Origin: Candidatus Brocadia pituitae
GTDB taxonomy: Bacteria > Planctomycetota > Brocadiia > Brocadiales > Brocadiaceae
Length of the DNA: 64,000 nucleotides
Direction of reading: 5' to 3'
Assembly (NCBI GenBank): GCA_017347445.1
Contig: AP021856.1
Location: forward strand, 3,108,613 to 3,172,612
In this document: positions 1 to 8,472 of the stretch, piece by piece
How positions within the stretch are numbered: position 1 is the stretch's first letter
How the letters are laid out: each line of letters begins with the position of its first letter
Translations under genes and position numbers: made by a program
The notes under the pieces: generated by a model
What the model was told of the DNA's origin: nothing
Seen by the model: the letters and a program-made list of their open reading frames with translations, nothing else
Database searches by the model: none

Positions 1-1077
1 AAAAACAAGATTCAGAGCGGCTATAACCTGCGCGAAGTCATTAATCGTATTGATGAACTCCGCTTTCGTTCCCACGCTGAAAAGCATGAGATGTCGCACC
101 TGTACGAAGACAAAATCAAGAACATGGGCAACGCGGGCAGAAACGGCGGCGAATACTACACGCCCCGTCCGCTCATAAAAACCATCGTGAAGGTGGTTGC
201 ACCCACCATCGGCAACAAGGTGTATGACGGCGCGGTCGCTTCGGCTGGCTTCCTGGCGGAGGCGTTTGAATACTTGAAAACGAGCAAGAACCTGACCACC
301 AAAGACGCGGAGACGCTCCAGAAAAAAACCTTCTACGGCAAGGAAAAGAAGTCGCTTGCCTACATCATCGGCACGATGAACATGATTCTGCACGGAGTCG
401 AAGCGCCCAACATCGTGCATACCAACACGCTGGCGGAAAACCTGGCCGATATCCAGGAAAAAGATCGCTACGACATCATCCTTGCCAATCCACCGTTTGG
501 CGGCAAGGAACGAGCGGAGGTACAGCAGAACTTCCCCATCAAAACAGGCGAAACCGCTTTTCTGTTCCTTCAGCATTTCATCAAAATCCTCAAAGCGGGC
601 GGAAGAGCTGGTGTGGTGATCAAAAACACCTTTCTTTCCAATACTGACAATGCGTCCGTATCTTTGCGCAAACTGTTGTTGGAAAGTTGTAATCTGCATA
701 CCGTGCTGGATCTGCCCGGCGGCACCTTTACCGGTGCGGGCGTGAAAACCGTGGTGCTCTTTTTTGAAAAAGGCGCGCCAACACAAAAGGTCTGGTTTTA
801 TCAGCTCAATCTGGACAGAAATCTCGGCAAGACCAATCCGCTGAACGAAAACGATCTGGCGGAGTTTGTGCGCTTGCAGAAGACCAAAGCCGATTCGGAA
901 AACTCCTGGTCGGTGAGTGTGGCTGATGTGGATAAAACCACCTATGACCTGTCGGTGAAGAATCCGCATAAAAAAGATGAAACCGCGCTGCGTGACCCGC
1001 AGAAGATACTGGACGAGATGCAACGGCTGGATAAGGAAAGCGCGAAGATCATGAAAGTAATCGGAAGGTTGCGATGA
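1..1077 (+). CDS. hsdM: Type I restriction-modification methyltransferase subunit HsdM, 5' end cut by window
   Basis: The reading frame is open from base 1, so the gene starts before the window; the ATG at 91 is internal. The visible 358 codons carry the N6-adenine methyltransferase catalytic motif NPPF (487-498) in the context DIILANPPFGG. Before it comes the VYDGAVASAGFLAEAF stretch (motif I region, FxGxG-like but altered), and after it the usual GGRAGVVIKNTFLSN and LDLPGGTFTGAGVKT blocks. HsdM modifies adenine in the target chosen by HsdS and supports restriction with HsdR. It ends in an overlap (ATGA) with a decayed Bro-N gene. The hsdS and hsdR genes follow downstream after inserted genes, so the operon is interrupted but its core subunits look intact. 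Confidence 0.93.
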   Translation, partial: KNKIQSGYNLREVINRIDELRFRSHAEKHEMSHLYEDKIKNMGNAGRNGGEYYTPRPLIKTIVKVVAPTIGNKVYDGAVASAGFLAEAFEYLKTSKNLTTKDAETLQKKTFYGKEKKSLAYIIGTMNMILHGVEAPNIVHTNTLAENLADIQEKDRYDIILANPPFGGKERAEVQQNFPIKTGETAFLFLQHFIKILKAGGRAGVVIKNTFLSNTDNASVSLRKLLLESCNLHTVLDLPGGTFTGAGVKTVVLFFEKGAPTQKVWFYQLNLDRNLGKTNPLNENDLAEFVRLQKTKADSENSWSVSVADVDKTTYDLSVKNPHKKDETALRDPQKILDEMQRLDKESAKIMKVIGRLR

Positions 1078-1319
1078 AGAACAATTTAACAGTTATTTGA
1101 AGATTGCAAAATTTGCCATCTATACAATAAAGAAACTGAAATCTGGTTTTTTCGGTGGTGGACATTGTTCAGGCTTTGACACAGGAGCCTGATTCTCAGA
1201 CCACCAGAAAGTATTGGAACAAGCTGAAAGAAAAGCTCTCAAAGGAAGGTAGTGAGTCGGTGACAAATTGTCACCGACTGAAATTGGAAGCGGTTGACGG
1301 GAAGAAATACTATGTCTAA
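1074..1319 (+). pseudogene. Decayed Bro-N domain (phage antirepressor / DinD-like) gene fragment
   Basis: An ATG at 1074 overlaps the hsdM stop, but the frame hits a stop within nine codons. Read with two compensating shifts (near 1095 and near 1150), the translation gives FEDCKICHLYNKETEIWFF, then SVVDIVQALTQEPDSQ, RKYWNKLKEKL and LKLEAVDGKKY. That is the recognisable core of the Bro-N domain found in phage antirepressors and in proteins often carried inside restriction operons. It stops at 1317-1319, just where the conserved domain should continue, and the next gene starts inside it at 1312. I read it as a relic left when the neighbouring AT-rich insert arrived. No function is expected. Confidence 0.7.
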
Positions 1320-2136
1320 AAAGACTCTAAAATTTACGGTCAGTCAGTTAATAATAAACAGTTCGCACTTTGATTTAGCTACTTTCAGTGACTTAAAAGA
1401 TGCTGATTTAGATACTCACAAAGTTGTTCATAAAGAGGGAGAGAAAGAAGAAATTTTATCTATAAAAAAATTTACTAAAACCATTGAGGAGGAAAGATTT
1501 ATTACTGTTTATTCCAATGAAGGCAGAAAATTTCCTTATACAGATAAAGTAATTAATGCTGATTTAGAAGAACACGATAATCCTAGATCTGCAGAAGAGA
1601 TTGAATTGGATGATCAATTTTTTGTGTTGATTGATGTAAAAACTCAGAGAATATTCATGTCTGATCAGAGAAAAAAAACCATATTTATTAAATGGCTTGG
1701 TGATAAAATAAAAAAACATATAGAAATAAAATCCATCATTAGTGAAAAAGAATTTATACAAAAAATAAAAACAATTAATAAAATATGTTTTACGGTTGTT
1801 CGTAATATATTTAATTTTCAAAACGGAGATATTTTATCAAACAAATTGCTGCAGGATATTTATGGATTTGATGCAGAAGAAGGACATATAGAACTATCTT
1901 ACAATGATGCAAGAATCACGGATAAAATAGTTAATAAACTCAAGGTATTAATCGGACGAAAGGTAGAATTTAAAGATATTACCGTGATAGGGAGAAGCGA
2001 TGAGGATTTTGAAAGTATTTTTAACATAAATGAAATAATAAGCGCAATTAACATTGATATTGATTGTAGTGATGAAGCAAAGCTTTTAGATGAAAAGATT
2101 GTTTTTGCTGTTTTAATAAAAAAAATAAAATTATGA
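1312..2136 (+). CDS. Unrecognised soluble protein, first gene of a two-gene insert in the hsd operon
   Basis: The chosen start is the ATG at 1312, with GGAAG about 8 bases upstream; an in-frame TTG at 1294 lacks this spacing. The product is 274 residues, with no signal peptide or membrane helix. It is rich in Lys, Ile, Glu and Asp, with an acidic block near residues 80-100 (DLEEHDNPRSAEEIELDD) followed by a hydrophobic strand FFVLIDVKTQRIFMSDQ. I do not recognise a family. Base composition is far more AT-rich than the flanking hsd genes, which suggests separate acquisition. Its stop overlaps the start of the next gene (ATGA), so the two are probably translated together. The setting between hsdM and hsdS suggests an anti-phage accessory, which is inference. 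The layout of soluble plus four-helix membrane protein resembles Kiwa only in outline, with gene order reversed. Confidence 0.75.
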   Translation: MSKKTLKFTVSQLIINSSHFDLATFSDLKDADLDTHKVVHKEGEKEEILSIKKFTKTIEEERFITVYSNEGRKFPYTDKVINADLEEHDNPRSAEEIELDDQFFVLIDVKTQRIFMSDQRKKTIFIKWLGDKIKKHIEIKSIISEKEFIQKIKTINKICFTVVRNIFNFQNGDILSNKLLQDIYGFDAEEGHIELSYNDARITDKIVNKLKVLIGRKVEFKDITVIGRSDEDFESIFNINEIISAINIDIDCSDEAKLLDEKIVFAVLIKKIKL

Positions 2137-2585
2137 AAAAAATAATTATATTATTATCATTTATCGTTTTTTGTATTCTCCAATATTTTCTTTTGGGCAC
2201 CTACTATATTGAAAGTAATTTAATAAATAATATCGTAACCTTTTTCTCAATAATTTTTGGATTTTACATAACTAGCTTAGCCATATTTGTAACTTCCACA
2301 TATGTTTCCCAATTATATAAAATCACAGATCAAAATAATAAGAGTGTTACTTTGCTACACACACTAATAACACAATATAAAGTGGGGTTAATTTTAATAT
2401 TAATTTCTATTTTATACTTATTATTTATTGAGTTCATACTAAGTCAAACTGATAATAACAAAATTATTCTGTCTAATATTTATGTACTCCCATTTTTATG
2501 GCTTGTAATTACAAACTTTTTTTACAGTTACAGAATGTTGGACACTTTAATAAAAATTATTATTCAGGAAGCAAAAAATAAATAG
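2133..2585 (+). CDS. Small four-helix membrane protein paired with the preceding gene
   Basis: This 150-residue protein has about four hydrophobic segments: residues 4-24, 33-55, 83-104 and 117-135. A short polar stretch (KITDQNNKSVT) lies between the second and third. It has no enzyme motif. The start overlaps the upstream stop by four bases, indicating translational coupling, and hsdS begins only 5 bases after its stop. It shares the very AT-rich composition of its partner, so they probably moved together. A membrane partner for a soluble sensor is a common layout for abortive-infection pairs, but I cannot name a family, and the defence role is inference from location. Confidence 0.75.
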   Translation: MKKIIILLSFIVFCILQYFLLGTYYIESNLINNIVTFFSIIFGFYITSLAIFVTSTYVSQLYKITDQNNKSVTLLHTLITQYKVGLILILISILYLLFIEFILSQTDNNKIILSNIYVLPFLWLVITNFFYSYRMLDTLIKIIIQEAKNK

Positions 2586-2590
2586 TTTAT

Positions 2591-3745
2591 ATGGTAACTG
2601 AACATTCGCTCAAAAACTGGCAAACCAAAAAACTAGGTGAGGTTTTGAAATTGGAATACGGAAAGCCGTTGCCAAAATCAAAGCGGAAAGATGGCGGTCT
2701 GTATCCTGTTTACGGTGCAAATGGGGAAAAAGACAGAACCGATGAGTATTATCATGACAAACAAAGCATCATTGTAGGTCGAAAAGGATCGGCTGGAGAA
2801 ATCAATCTTACTGAAAAAAAGTTTTGGCCTCTTGATGTTTCTTATTTCGTTACGTTTGATTATAAGAAATATGATTTGAATTTTCTCTATTATCTTTTGG
2901 GTAATCTTGAACTACCCAAATTGGCAAAAGGTGTAAAGCCTGGAATAAACCGAAATGAAGTTTATTCTATAGATGTACAAATTCCCCCACTCACCGAACA
3001 ACAGCGTATTGTTGCCATTCTGGATGAGGCTTTTGCCGCCATCGCCACGGCGAAAGAAAACGCCGAAAAGAATCTCGCCAACGCCCGCGAGCTTTTTGAA
3101 TCGTATTTGCAGAGTGTCTTTGCCAATCCGGGGGACGGGTGGGAAGAGAAGAAGCTGGGGGAGATTTCTGAAATATTTGGTGGATATGCTTTTAAAAGTG
3201 GTGACTTCCGGAAGAATGGCCGATATCAGGTATTAAGAATGGGGAATGTTCGCCCTGGTATCATAAGGTCTGATGAAAGTCCTGTTTTTATAGAAAATAT
3301 TGATGAAAAAATTCTTTCTCGTTCTTTGCTTAAACCTGGCGATATAATCATAACTCAAACAGGAACAAGAAAAAAAAGAGACTATGGGTATACTGTTTCA
3401 ATTGATAAATCCAACTATCTTTTGAATCAGCGTTTGGCTGCTATTCGGACATCAAAAAATCTTGATCATCAATTCTTTCTTTACTATTCTTGGTCTGATA
3501 ACTTTAGAGATCAGTTTTTTGCCAATGAGACTGGTACTGTCGGACAGGGTAATGTTGGGATGAGTGCTGTTACCGATGCAATCATCCCTTTACCACCTCT
3601 CCCCGAACAACGCTCCATCGTCTCCAAACTCGACACGCTTTCCGCCGAAACCAGAAAGTTGGAAGCTATCTATCAGCAAAAACTCGCCGATCTGGACGAA
3701 CTGAAAAAATCCATTCTCCAGAAAGCCTTTGCGGGGGAATTATAA
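2591..3745 (+). CDS. hsdS: Type I restriction-modification specificity subunit HsdS
   Basis: The product is 384 residues with the two-half layout of HsdS. The first target-recognition domain (about residues 10-130) is AT-rich at DNA level. A central conserved coiled-coil region follows (PPLTEQQRIVAILDEAF). The second recognition domain covers about residues 195-325 (WEEKKLGEISEIFGGYAFKS), and a second coiled coil (PPLPEQRSIVSKLDTLS) ends in KSILQKAFAGEL, typical of the family. HsdS chooses the bipartite DNA target and bridges HsdM and HsdR. Length is normal and both halves are complete, so specificity should be functional. The sharp change of base composition between recognition domains and conserved spacers is usual for HsdS, where recognition domains are exchanged. 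Confidence 0.93.
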   Translation: MVTEHSLKNWQTKKLGEVLKLEYGKPLPKSKRKDGGLYPVYGANGEKDRTDEYYHDKQSIIVGRKGSAGEINLTEKKFWPLDVSYFVTFDYKKYDLNFLYYLLGNLELPKLAKGVKPGINRNEVYSIDVQIPPLTEQQRIVAILDEAFAAIATAKENAEKNLANARELFESYLQSVFANPGDGWEEKKLGEISEIFGGYAFKSGDFRKNGRYQVLRMGNVRPGIIRSDESPVFIENIDEKILSRSLLKPGDIIITQTGTRKKRDYGYTVSIDKSNYLLNQRLAAIRTSKNLDHQFFLYYSWSDNFRDQFFANETGTVGQGNVGMSAVTDAIIPLPPLPEQRSIVSKLDTLSAETRKLEAIYQQKLADLDELKKSILQKAFAGEL

Positions 3746-3757
3746 TTTATGAATATT

Positions 3758-3825
3758 TGTATACATCCATTGACTGAATGTATACAAACAGCTATACTTT
3801 GTATATATTGCAAACTTTGTATACA
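3758..3825 (+). promoter_or_regulatory. Phased TGTATACA palindromes upstream of the Fic gene
   Basis: The 104-base gap before the Fic gene holds exact TGTATACA palindromes starting at 3758, 3779 and 3818, plus a one-mismatch copy TGTATATA at 3800. Start-to-start distances are 21, 21 and 18 bases, so the first three lie two helical turns apart on one DNA face. This looks like an operator array for a dimeric repressor covering the promoter of the Fic-hsdR part of the operon. The regulator is not identified in the window; the winged-helix-like C-terminus of the Fic protein itself is one candidate. Confidence 0.55.
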
Positions 3826-3849
3826 TTATAAAAAAGATAGATACATACT

Positions 3850-4998
3850 ATGGAAATACTAGAAATAGGCAAATATATTCAGCAAAAAGAAGGTTTTAAG
3901 GCCTTTATTCCCAACCCGTTCCCTCCCAAAGACGGTTTTCATTTTGATTTAAATATAGTAAAAAAAAACGAGCAAGCCACAAGATTGCTTGGGAAACTTG
4001 ACGGCATTACGAAACTTTTGCCAGACGCTGATTTTTTCCTCCTGATGTATTTACGAAAAGATGCGGCCTCCTCAAGCCAAATTGAAGGTACGGAAGCGAC
4101 GATGATTGATGCCATTGAAGCGGAAGCAAAAGTGAATGCCAATATTCCCGAAGACGTTGATGACATTTTGCATTATATTAAAGCCCTTAATTATGGAATG
4201 GAGCGGGTTGCGGTTAATAATTTTCCGGTAACCCTTCGATTTGTAAGAGAACTGCATAGCAAACTCATGGAACAAGCGAGATCGACTCACTTTTCCGATC
4301 CTGGAGAATTTCGTAAGAGCCAAAATTGGATAGGCGGCACTCGTCCGGATAACGCGCGATTTGTTCCTCCGCCGGTAAGTGAAATGCAAAATTCTTTAGC
4401 TGATTTGGAAAATTATTTACATGCTGACGACTCTATCTTGACTCTTATTAAAGCTGGGATTATTCACGCTCAATTTGAAACAATCCACCCGTTTCTTGAT
4501 GGCAATGGTAGAACAGGAAGAATGCTGATTACTTTTTATTTGTGGAAAGAAGGTTTTTTGGAAAAGCCAGTTTTGTTTTTGTCATCTTTTTTTAAAAAGC
4601 ATCAAAAACTTTATTATGAAAAACTTTTCGGATATCATAATGGACAGGTCGCCGATTGGGTTGATTTCTTTCTTGAAGGTGTTATAGAAATAGCTAACGA
4701 GGCTATTGATATCGTAGAAAAAATTACGCTATTGCGTGAAAAAGACAGACAAAAAATACAAAAACTTGGAACTCGCTCCGCGGAAAGCGCGACAATGATT
4801 TTACCAAAGCTTTATGGCCAGCCTATTGTAAATGTATCTGTAATTCAGAAATGGACAGGCTTTACAAGAGCAGGCGCACAACGCGTCATTGATCGTTTTA
4901 TCGATATGGAAATCCTTGTTCCAAAAGATAAAGATAAAAAATATGGGCAATCTTATGTATATAAAAAATATCTCGATATTTTTTATGACAATAAATAA
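3850..4998 (+). CDS. Fic family protein AMP-transferase, inside the hsd operon
   Basis: The product is 382 residues. The Fic active-site motif HPFLDGNGRTGR lies near residues 217-228 and contains the catalytic His, the metal and phosphate loop and the second Arg. The N-terminal part contains SSQIEG (about residues 76-81), fitting the inhibitory helix pattern [S/T]xxxE[G/N]. This makes it a class II, self-inhibited Fic enzyme that would transfer AMP to hydroxyl side chains of a protein target. The C-terminal ~100 residues (VSVIQKWTGFTRAGAQRVIDRF) look like a winged-helix DNA-binding module. It lies between hsdS and hsdR, 3 bases before hsdR, and behind a palindrome array. Fic genes are known passengers of type I operons. 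Its target is unknown. Confidence 0.9.
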   Translation: MEILEIGKYIQQKEGFKAFIPNPFPPKDGFHFDLNIVKKNEQATRLLGKLDGITKLLPDADFFLLMYLRKDAASSSQIEGTEATMIDAIEAEAKVNANIPEDVDDILHYIKALNYGMERVAVNNFPVTLRFVRELHSKLMEQARSTHFSDPGEFRKSQNWIGGTRPDNARFVPPPVSEMQNSLADLENYLHADDSILTLIKAGIIHAQFETIHPFLDGNGRTGRMLITFYLWKEGFLEKPVLFLSSFFKKHQKLYYEKLFGYHNGQVADWVDFFLEGVIEIANEAIDIVEKITLLREKDRQKIQKLGTRSAESATMILPKLYGQPIVNVSVIQKWTGFTRAGAQRVIDRFIDMEILVPKDKDKKYGQSYVYKKYLDIFYDNK

Positions 4999-5001
4999 TC
5001 T

Positions 5002-7383
5002 ATGAATGAAGCGGAAACCAGAGCGGAACTGATTGACCCTAAACTCAAAGAAAGCGGCTGGGGCGTGGTGGACAGGTCAAAAATATTGCGGGAATACCAT
5101 ATCACTGCCGGTAAGATCCTGACTGGAGGCGGGCGTGCCAAGCCGTTGATCGCCGATTATGTGCTGGTGTATCAGGGGCGCAAACTGGCTGTGGTCGAGG
5201 CCAAGAGCGATGAGCTTGAAGTGGGCGAAGGTGTGGCGCAGGCCAAGAACTACGCTGAAAAACTGAAACTGGACACATCCTACGCCAGCAACGGGAAAGA
5301 GATTTATCAAATCTGCATGAAAACCGGCGGGGAAGTTTTGATTGCCGGTTTCCCCGCGCCGGATGAACTCTGGAATAAAACCTTCGCCACGCAAAATCAG
5401 TGGCGGGACAAGTTTAATCAGGTGCCGTTTGAGGATGTGGGCGGTACGAAGAGCGCGCGCTACTATCAGGAAATCGCGGTCAACAATACCATGGCCGCTA
5501 TTGCCGAGGATAAACAGCGTATTTTGCTCACCATGGCGACAGGTACCGGAAAAACCTTTATTGCCTTTCAGATTGCGTGGAAGCTGTTTCAGACCCGCTG
5601 GAACTTAAAGCGCGACGGTTCACGCAGGCCGCGGATTTTGTTTTTGGCAGATAGAAATATTTTGGCGGATCAGGCGTTTAACGCATTTTCCGCTTTCCCT
5701 GAAGATGCGCTGGTGCGGATCAACCCTAAAGAGATCGGCAAAAAAGGCGGTGTGCCCACCAACGGCAGCATTTTCTTTACCATCTTCCAGACCTTCATGA
5801 GCGGCCTGGACAACCAACCCTATTTTGGTGAATATCCCGCCGACTATTTTGATTTCATTATCATCGACGAGTGCCATCGCGGCGGTGCGAACGACGAAGG
5901 CAACTGGCGCGGCATCATGGAATACTTTTCTCCTGCGGTTCAGCTTGGTTTAACCGCAACGCCCAAACGCAAAGACAATGCTGATACCTACAAGTATTTC
6001 GGCGAGCCGGTGTATATCTATTCACTCAAGGAAGGCATTAACGACGGCTTTCTGACGCCGTTCAAGGTAAAGCGGATCAAGACCACGCTGGACGATTACA
6101 TCTATACCTCGGATGACCAGCTCATTGAAGGTGAAATAGAGGAAGGCAAAATTTACACAGAACCAGACTTTAACAAGATCATCGAGATCAAAGAACGCGA
6201 AGCCAAGCGGGTGCAGATATTTCTCTCTGAAATCAATCAAAATGAAAAGGCCATTGTTTTCTGCGCCACGCAGGACCATGCGCTGGCAGTGCGCGATTTG
6301 GTCAATCAATTCAAAAAGAGCAAGGAGCCAAATTACTGCGCTCGTGTTACCGCCAACGACGGCGCATTGGGTGAACAGTATTTGCGCGAGTTTCAGGATA
6401 ATGAAAAGACTATCCCGACGATTCTGACTACCTCGCAAAAGCTATCCACCGGCGTGGATGCCCGCAATATCCGCAATATTATCCTCATGCGTCCGGTCAA
6501 TTCCATGATCGAGTTCAAGCAGATCGTGGGGCGCGGTACACGGCTATTTGACGGCAAAGAGTATTTCACCATCTATGATTTTGTCGATGCGTATCATCAT
6601 TTTGCCGATCCGGAATGGGATGGTGAGCCTGTTGGAGATGGCTTTTGTGCCAGGTGCGGCAATAACCCCTGTACCTGTGTTAAAGAACCGCCGATGCCTT
6701 GTCCGGAATGTGGTGAACGGCCTTGTGTCTGTATAAAAGAACCGACTGAACCCTGTCCTGTTTGTGAACGTGCCCCATGCATCTGTAATAAGAAACAAAA
6801 GGTAAAAATCAAACTCCGGGACGGCAAAGAACGTGAGATTCAACACATGATCGCCACTTCTTTCTGGAGCGCCGGCGGAAGGCCAATCTCAGCGGAAGAG
6901 TTTTTACAGAATATGTTTGGAAAGTTGCCGGATTTTTTCAAAAGCGAAGAGGAACTACGCAAGGTCTGGTCTAACCCGATCACACGTAAAATATTACTCG
7001 AAAAACTCGCCGATGCTGGATACGGCAAGGACGAACTGACTACTTTACAGAAATTGATCAACGCTGAAAAAAGTGACTTGTTCGATGTGCTCGAATATGT
7101 CTCGTTTGCAGTAAAACCAATCACCAGAGAAGCCCGGGTAGCCAAGGCGCAGTCCAATATATTTGCCTTGTTGAACAATAAACAGAAAGAGTTTCTGGAA
7201 TTTGTTCTGTCCAAATATATCGAAACCGGTGTTGAGGAACTTGACCAGGAAAAACTGCCTGAGCTCCTGACTTTAAAATATCACGCGCTCGATGATGCTA
7301 AAGAAATGCTGGGCAGTGTTGAAAATATCCGCACTATCTTTATTGACTTTCAGAAATACCTCTACGAGCGGAAGACGGCGTAA
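5002..7383 (+). CDS. hsdR: Type I restriction enzyme subunit HsdR (EcoEI-like)
   Basis: The product is 793 residues. The N-terminal nuclease domain shows D52 and VVEAKS (E66, K68) of the PD-(D/E)xK type. The helicase motor follows, with Walker A in MATGTGKT (about residue 178), the DECH box near 289, and LTATPKR and QIVGRGTRLF motifs. Residues ~549-595 hold three tandem CxxC-x4-PCxC units (CARCGNNPCTC, CPECGERPCVC, CPVCERAPCIC), likely zinc ribbons; one or two such units are usual for this subfamily. The C-terminal ~170 residues match the EcoEI R C-terminal domain that docks on the methylase core. HsdR translocates DNA and cuts at a distance from unmethylated sites. It is full length, closing an operon that should be functional. 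Confidence 0.95.
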   Translation: MNEAETRAELIDPKLKESGWGVVDRSKILREYHITAGKILTGGGRAKPLIADYVLVYQGRKLAVVEAKSDELEVGEGVAQAKNYAEKLKLDTSYASNGKEIYQICMKTGGEVLIAGFPAPDELWNKTFATQNQWRDKFNQVPFEDVGGTKSARYYQEIAVNNTMAAIAEDKQRILLTMATGTGKTFIAFQIAWKLFQTRWNLKRDGSRRPRILFLADRNILADQAFNAFSAFPEDALVRINPKEIGKKGGVPTNGSIFFTIFQTFMSGLDNQPYFGEYPADYFDFIIIDECHRGGANDEGNWRGIMEYFSPAVQLGLTATPKRKDNADTYKYFGEPVYIYSLKEGINDGFLTPFKVKRIKTTLDDYIYTSDDQLIEGEIEEGKIYTEPDFNKIIEIKEREAKRVQIFLSEINQNEKAIVFCATQDHALAVRDLVNQFKKSKEPNYCARVTANDGALGEQYLREFQDNEKTIPTILTTSQKLSTGVDARNIRNIILMRPVNSMIEFKQIVGRGTRLFDGKEYFTIYDFVDAYHHFADPEWDGEPVGDGFCARCGNNPCTCVKEPPMPCPECGERPCVCIKEPTEPCPVCERAPCICNKKQKVKIKLRDGKEREIQHMIATSFWSAGGRPISAEEFLQNMFGKLPDFFKSEEELRKVWSNPITRKILLEKLADAGYGKDELTTLQKLINAEKSDLFDVLEYVSFAVKPITREARVAKAQSNIFALLNNKQKEFLEFVLSKYIETGVEELDQEKLPELLTLKYHALDDAKEMLGSVENIRTIFIDFQKYLYERKTA

Positions 7384-7496
7384 TTGTCCAAGTAATAGCA
7401 TGAAATGAAAAAACTCTATAAGTTTTCAAAATATAGCAGAGAACGTCGGGATCGCAGAGAATGGTAGAGTACAAACAGGAAAGAAAGGATTAAAAG

Positions 7497-8156
7497 ATGA
7501 AGATACTGGGCGTTTCAGGTTCTCCTATCTACAACAGCAATACGGATAGGGCATTAAAAGTCGCTCTGGAGGCCACCGGCCTCGAAACTGAATTTCTAAA
7601 ACTGAGAGAGTATACGATCACACCTTGCAGGGCGTGTATCGGTTGTGTAGAAACGAACAGGTGTGTAAACATCCAGGATGATGGGATTATGTTGGCGGAA
7701 AAGGTCAAAGAGGCAGACGCCCTGATCATCGCCTGCTATACCCCTTATTCTTCCCTGGACTCATTAACAAAGGCATTTCTTGAAAGACTCTATCCGCTTC
7801 GCCATAAACACGGATTCATGGCAGGTAAGCCGGGCGGCGTAATTGTTACCGGTGCAATTCCTGATACAAAGAAAGCATTGCCACCCGCCTGCGATATGGC
7901 AATACAAGCAATCATGTTTTATATGATGGAAGAAGGGATGAATTTTGTCGGCGCTGTCAAAATATTGGGAAACGTACCCTGTATCAAATGCGGCTATGGA
8001 AACGAGTGTAAGACATCCGGTATCAAAATGATCTATGGAAATGAAGCTACCGTACAATCGGTTGGCGTAAATACATTTGAGGAACAATTGGACGCCTTTC
8101 ATGCTGCACGGGAGCTTGGGGAAAAAATGGCAAGCGCCCTTAAGAAGAAGATATAA
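7497..8156 (+). CDS. Iron-sulfur flavoprotein (NADPH-dependent FMN reductase family)
   Basis: The product is 219 residues with a flavodoxin-like fold. It begins MKILGVSGSPIYNSNTDRAL, the FMN phosphate-binding loop of the NADPH-dependent FMN reductase family. At about residues 38-48 is a compact cysteine motif PCRACIGCVETNRC (Cx2Cx2Cx5C), which in the archaeal Isf proteins binds a 4Fe-4S cluster. A second Cys-rich stretch, PCIKCGYGNEC, lies near residue 160. It probably shuttles electrons between ferredoxin and another carrier in the cytoplasm. The gene is preceded by AGGAAAGAAAGG. A monoheme lipoprotein gene follows 43 bases later, suggesting a shared redox context. Confidence 0.85.
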   Translation: MKILGVSGSPIYNSNTDRALKVALEATGLETEFLKLREYTITPCRACIGCVETNRCVNIQDDGIMLAEKVKEADALIIACYTPYSSLDSLTKAFLERLYPLRHKHGFMAGKPGGVIVTGAIPDTKKALPPACDMAIQAIMFYMMEEGMNFVGAVKILGNVPCIKCGYGNECKTSGIKMIYGNEATVQSVGVNTFEEQLDAFHAARELGEKMASALKKKI

Positions 8157-8199
8157 AGGTATCTCTTTACCATCATAACGTTTGCAAGGGAGGAGAGAA

Positions 8200-8466
8200 A
8201 TGAGATTTTCAGGCGCAAGAATCAGGCAGTCTTTACTTGCTCATTACACAACGCTTGCTGTTCTGCCTGGTTTATGGGGTTGCTCCGCAGGCTTGCATAA
8301 TACTCGTGCTCTGTCTCAGCAACCGGAAGTAAAACAGGTGGCAACTGTGGCAGAAGAAAAAGGATGTCTTTCCTGCCATGAAGGAATCGAGGTGATTAAT
8401 GACAATATGCAGCCCTTTCTGCTGGGCTTTGTTAAAAAGCTTTATGGAAAAGTCTCTGAAGGGTAA
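8200..8466 (+). CDS. Small lipoprotein with one c-type heme site
   Basis: The start at 8200 is chosen because GGGAGGAG lies about 6 bases upstream; the in-frame codon at 8182 has no such site. The 88-residue product has an N-terminal hydrophobic stretch ending in LPGLWGCSAG, a plausible lipobox with Cys as the lipidated residue. One heme-attachment motif, CLSCH, sits near residue 60. It should be a periplasmic, membrane-anchored monoheme c-type cytochrome. No clear distal Met ligand motif is seen; a Met occurs in NDNMQPF. It lies 6 bases before a glycosyltransferase gene and after an iron-sulfur flavoprotein gene. No specific electron partner can be named. Confidence 0.78.
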   Translation: MRFSGARIRQSLLAHYTTLAVLPGLWGCSAGLHNTRALSQQPEVKQVATVAEEKGCLSCHEGIEVINDNMQPFLLGFVKKLYGKVSEG

Positions 8467-8472
8467 AGAATA

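Noticed and set aside
1312-2585. Assignment of the pair to the Kiwa system (KwaA/KwaB)
   Set aside because: Gene order is reversed, the membrane protein is shorter than usual, and I see no DUF4868-like motif. Only the general layout is similar.
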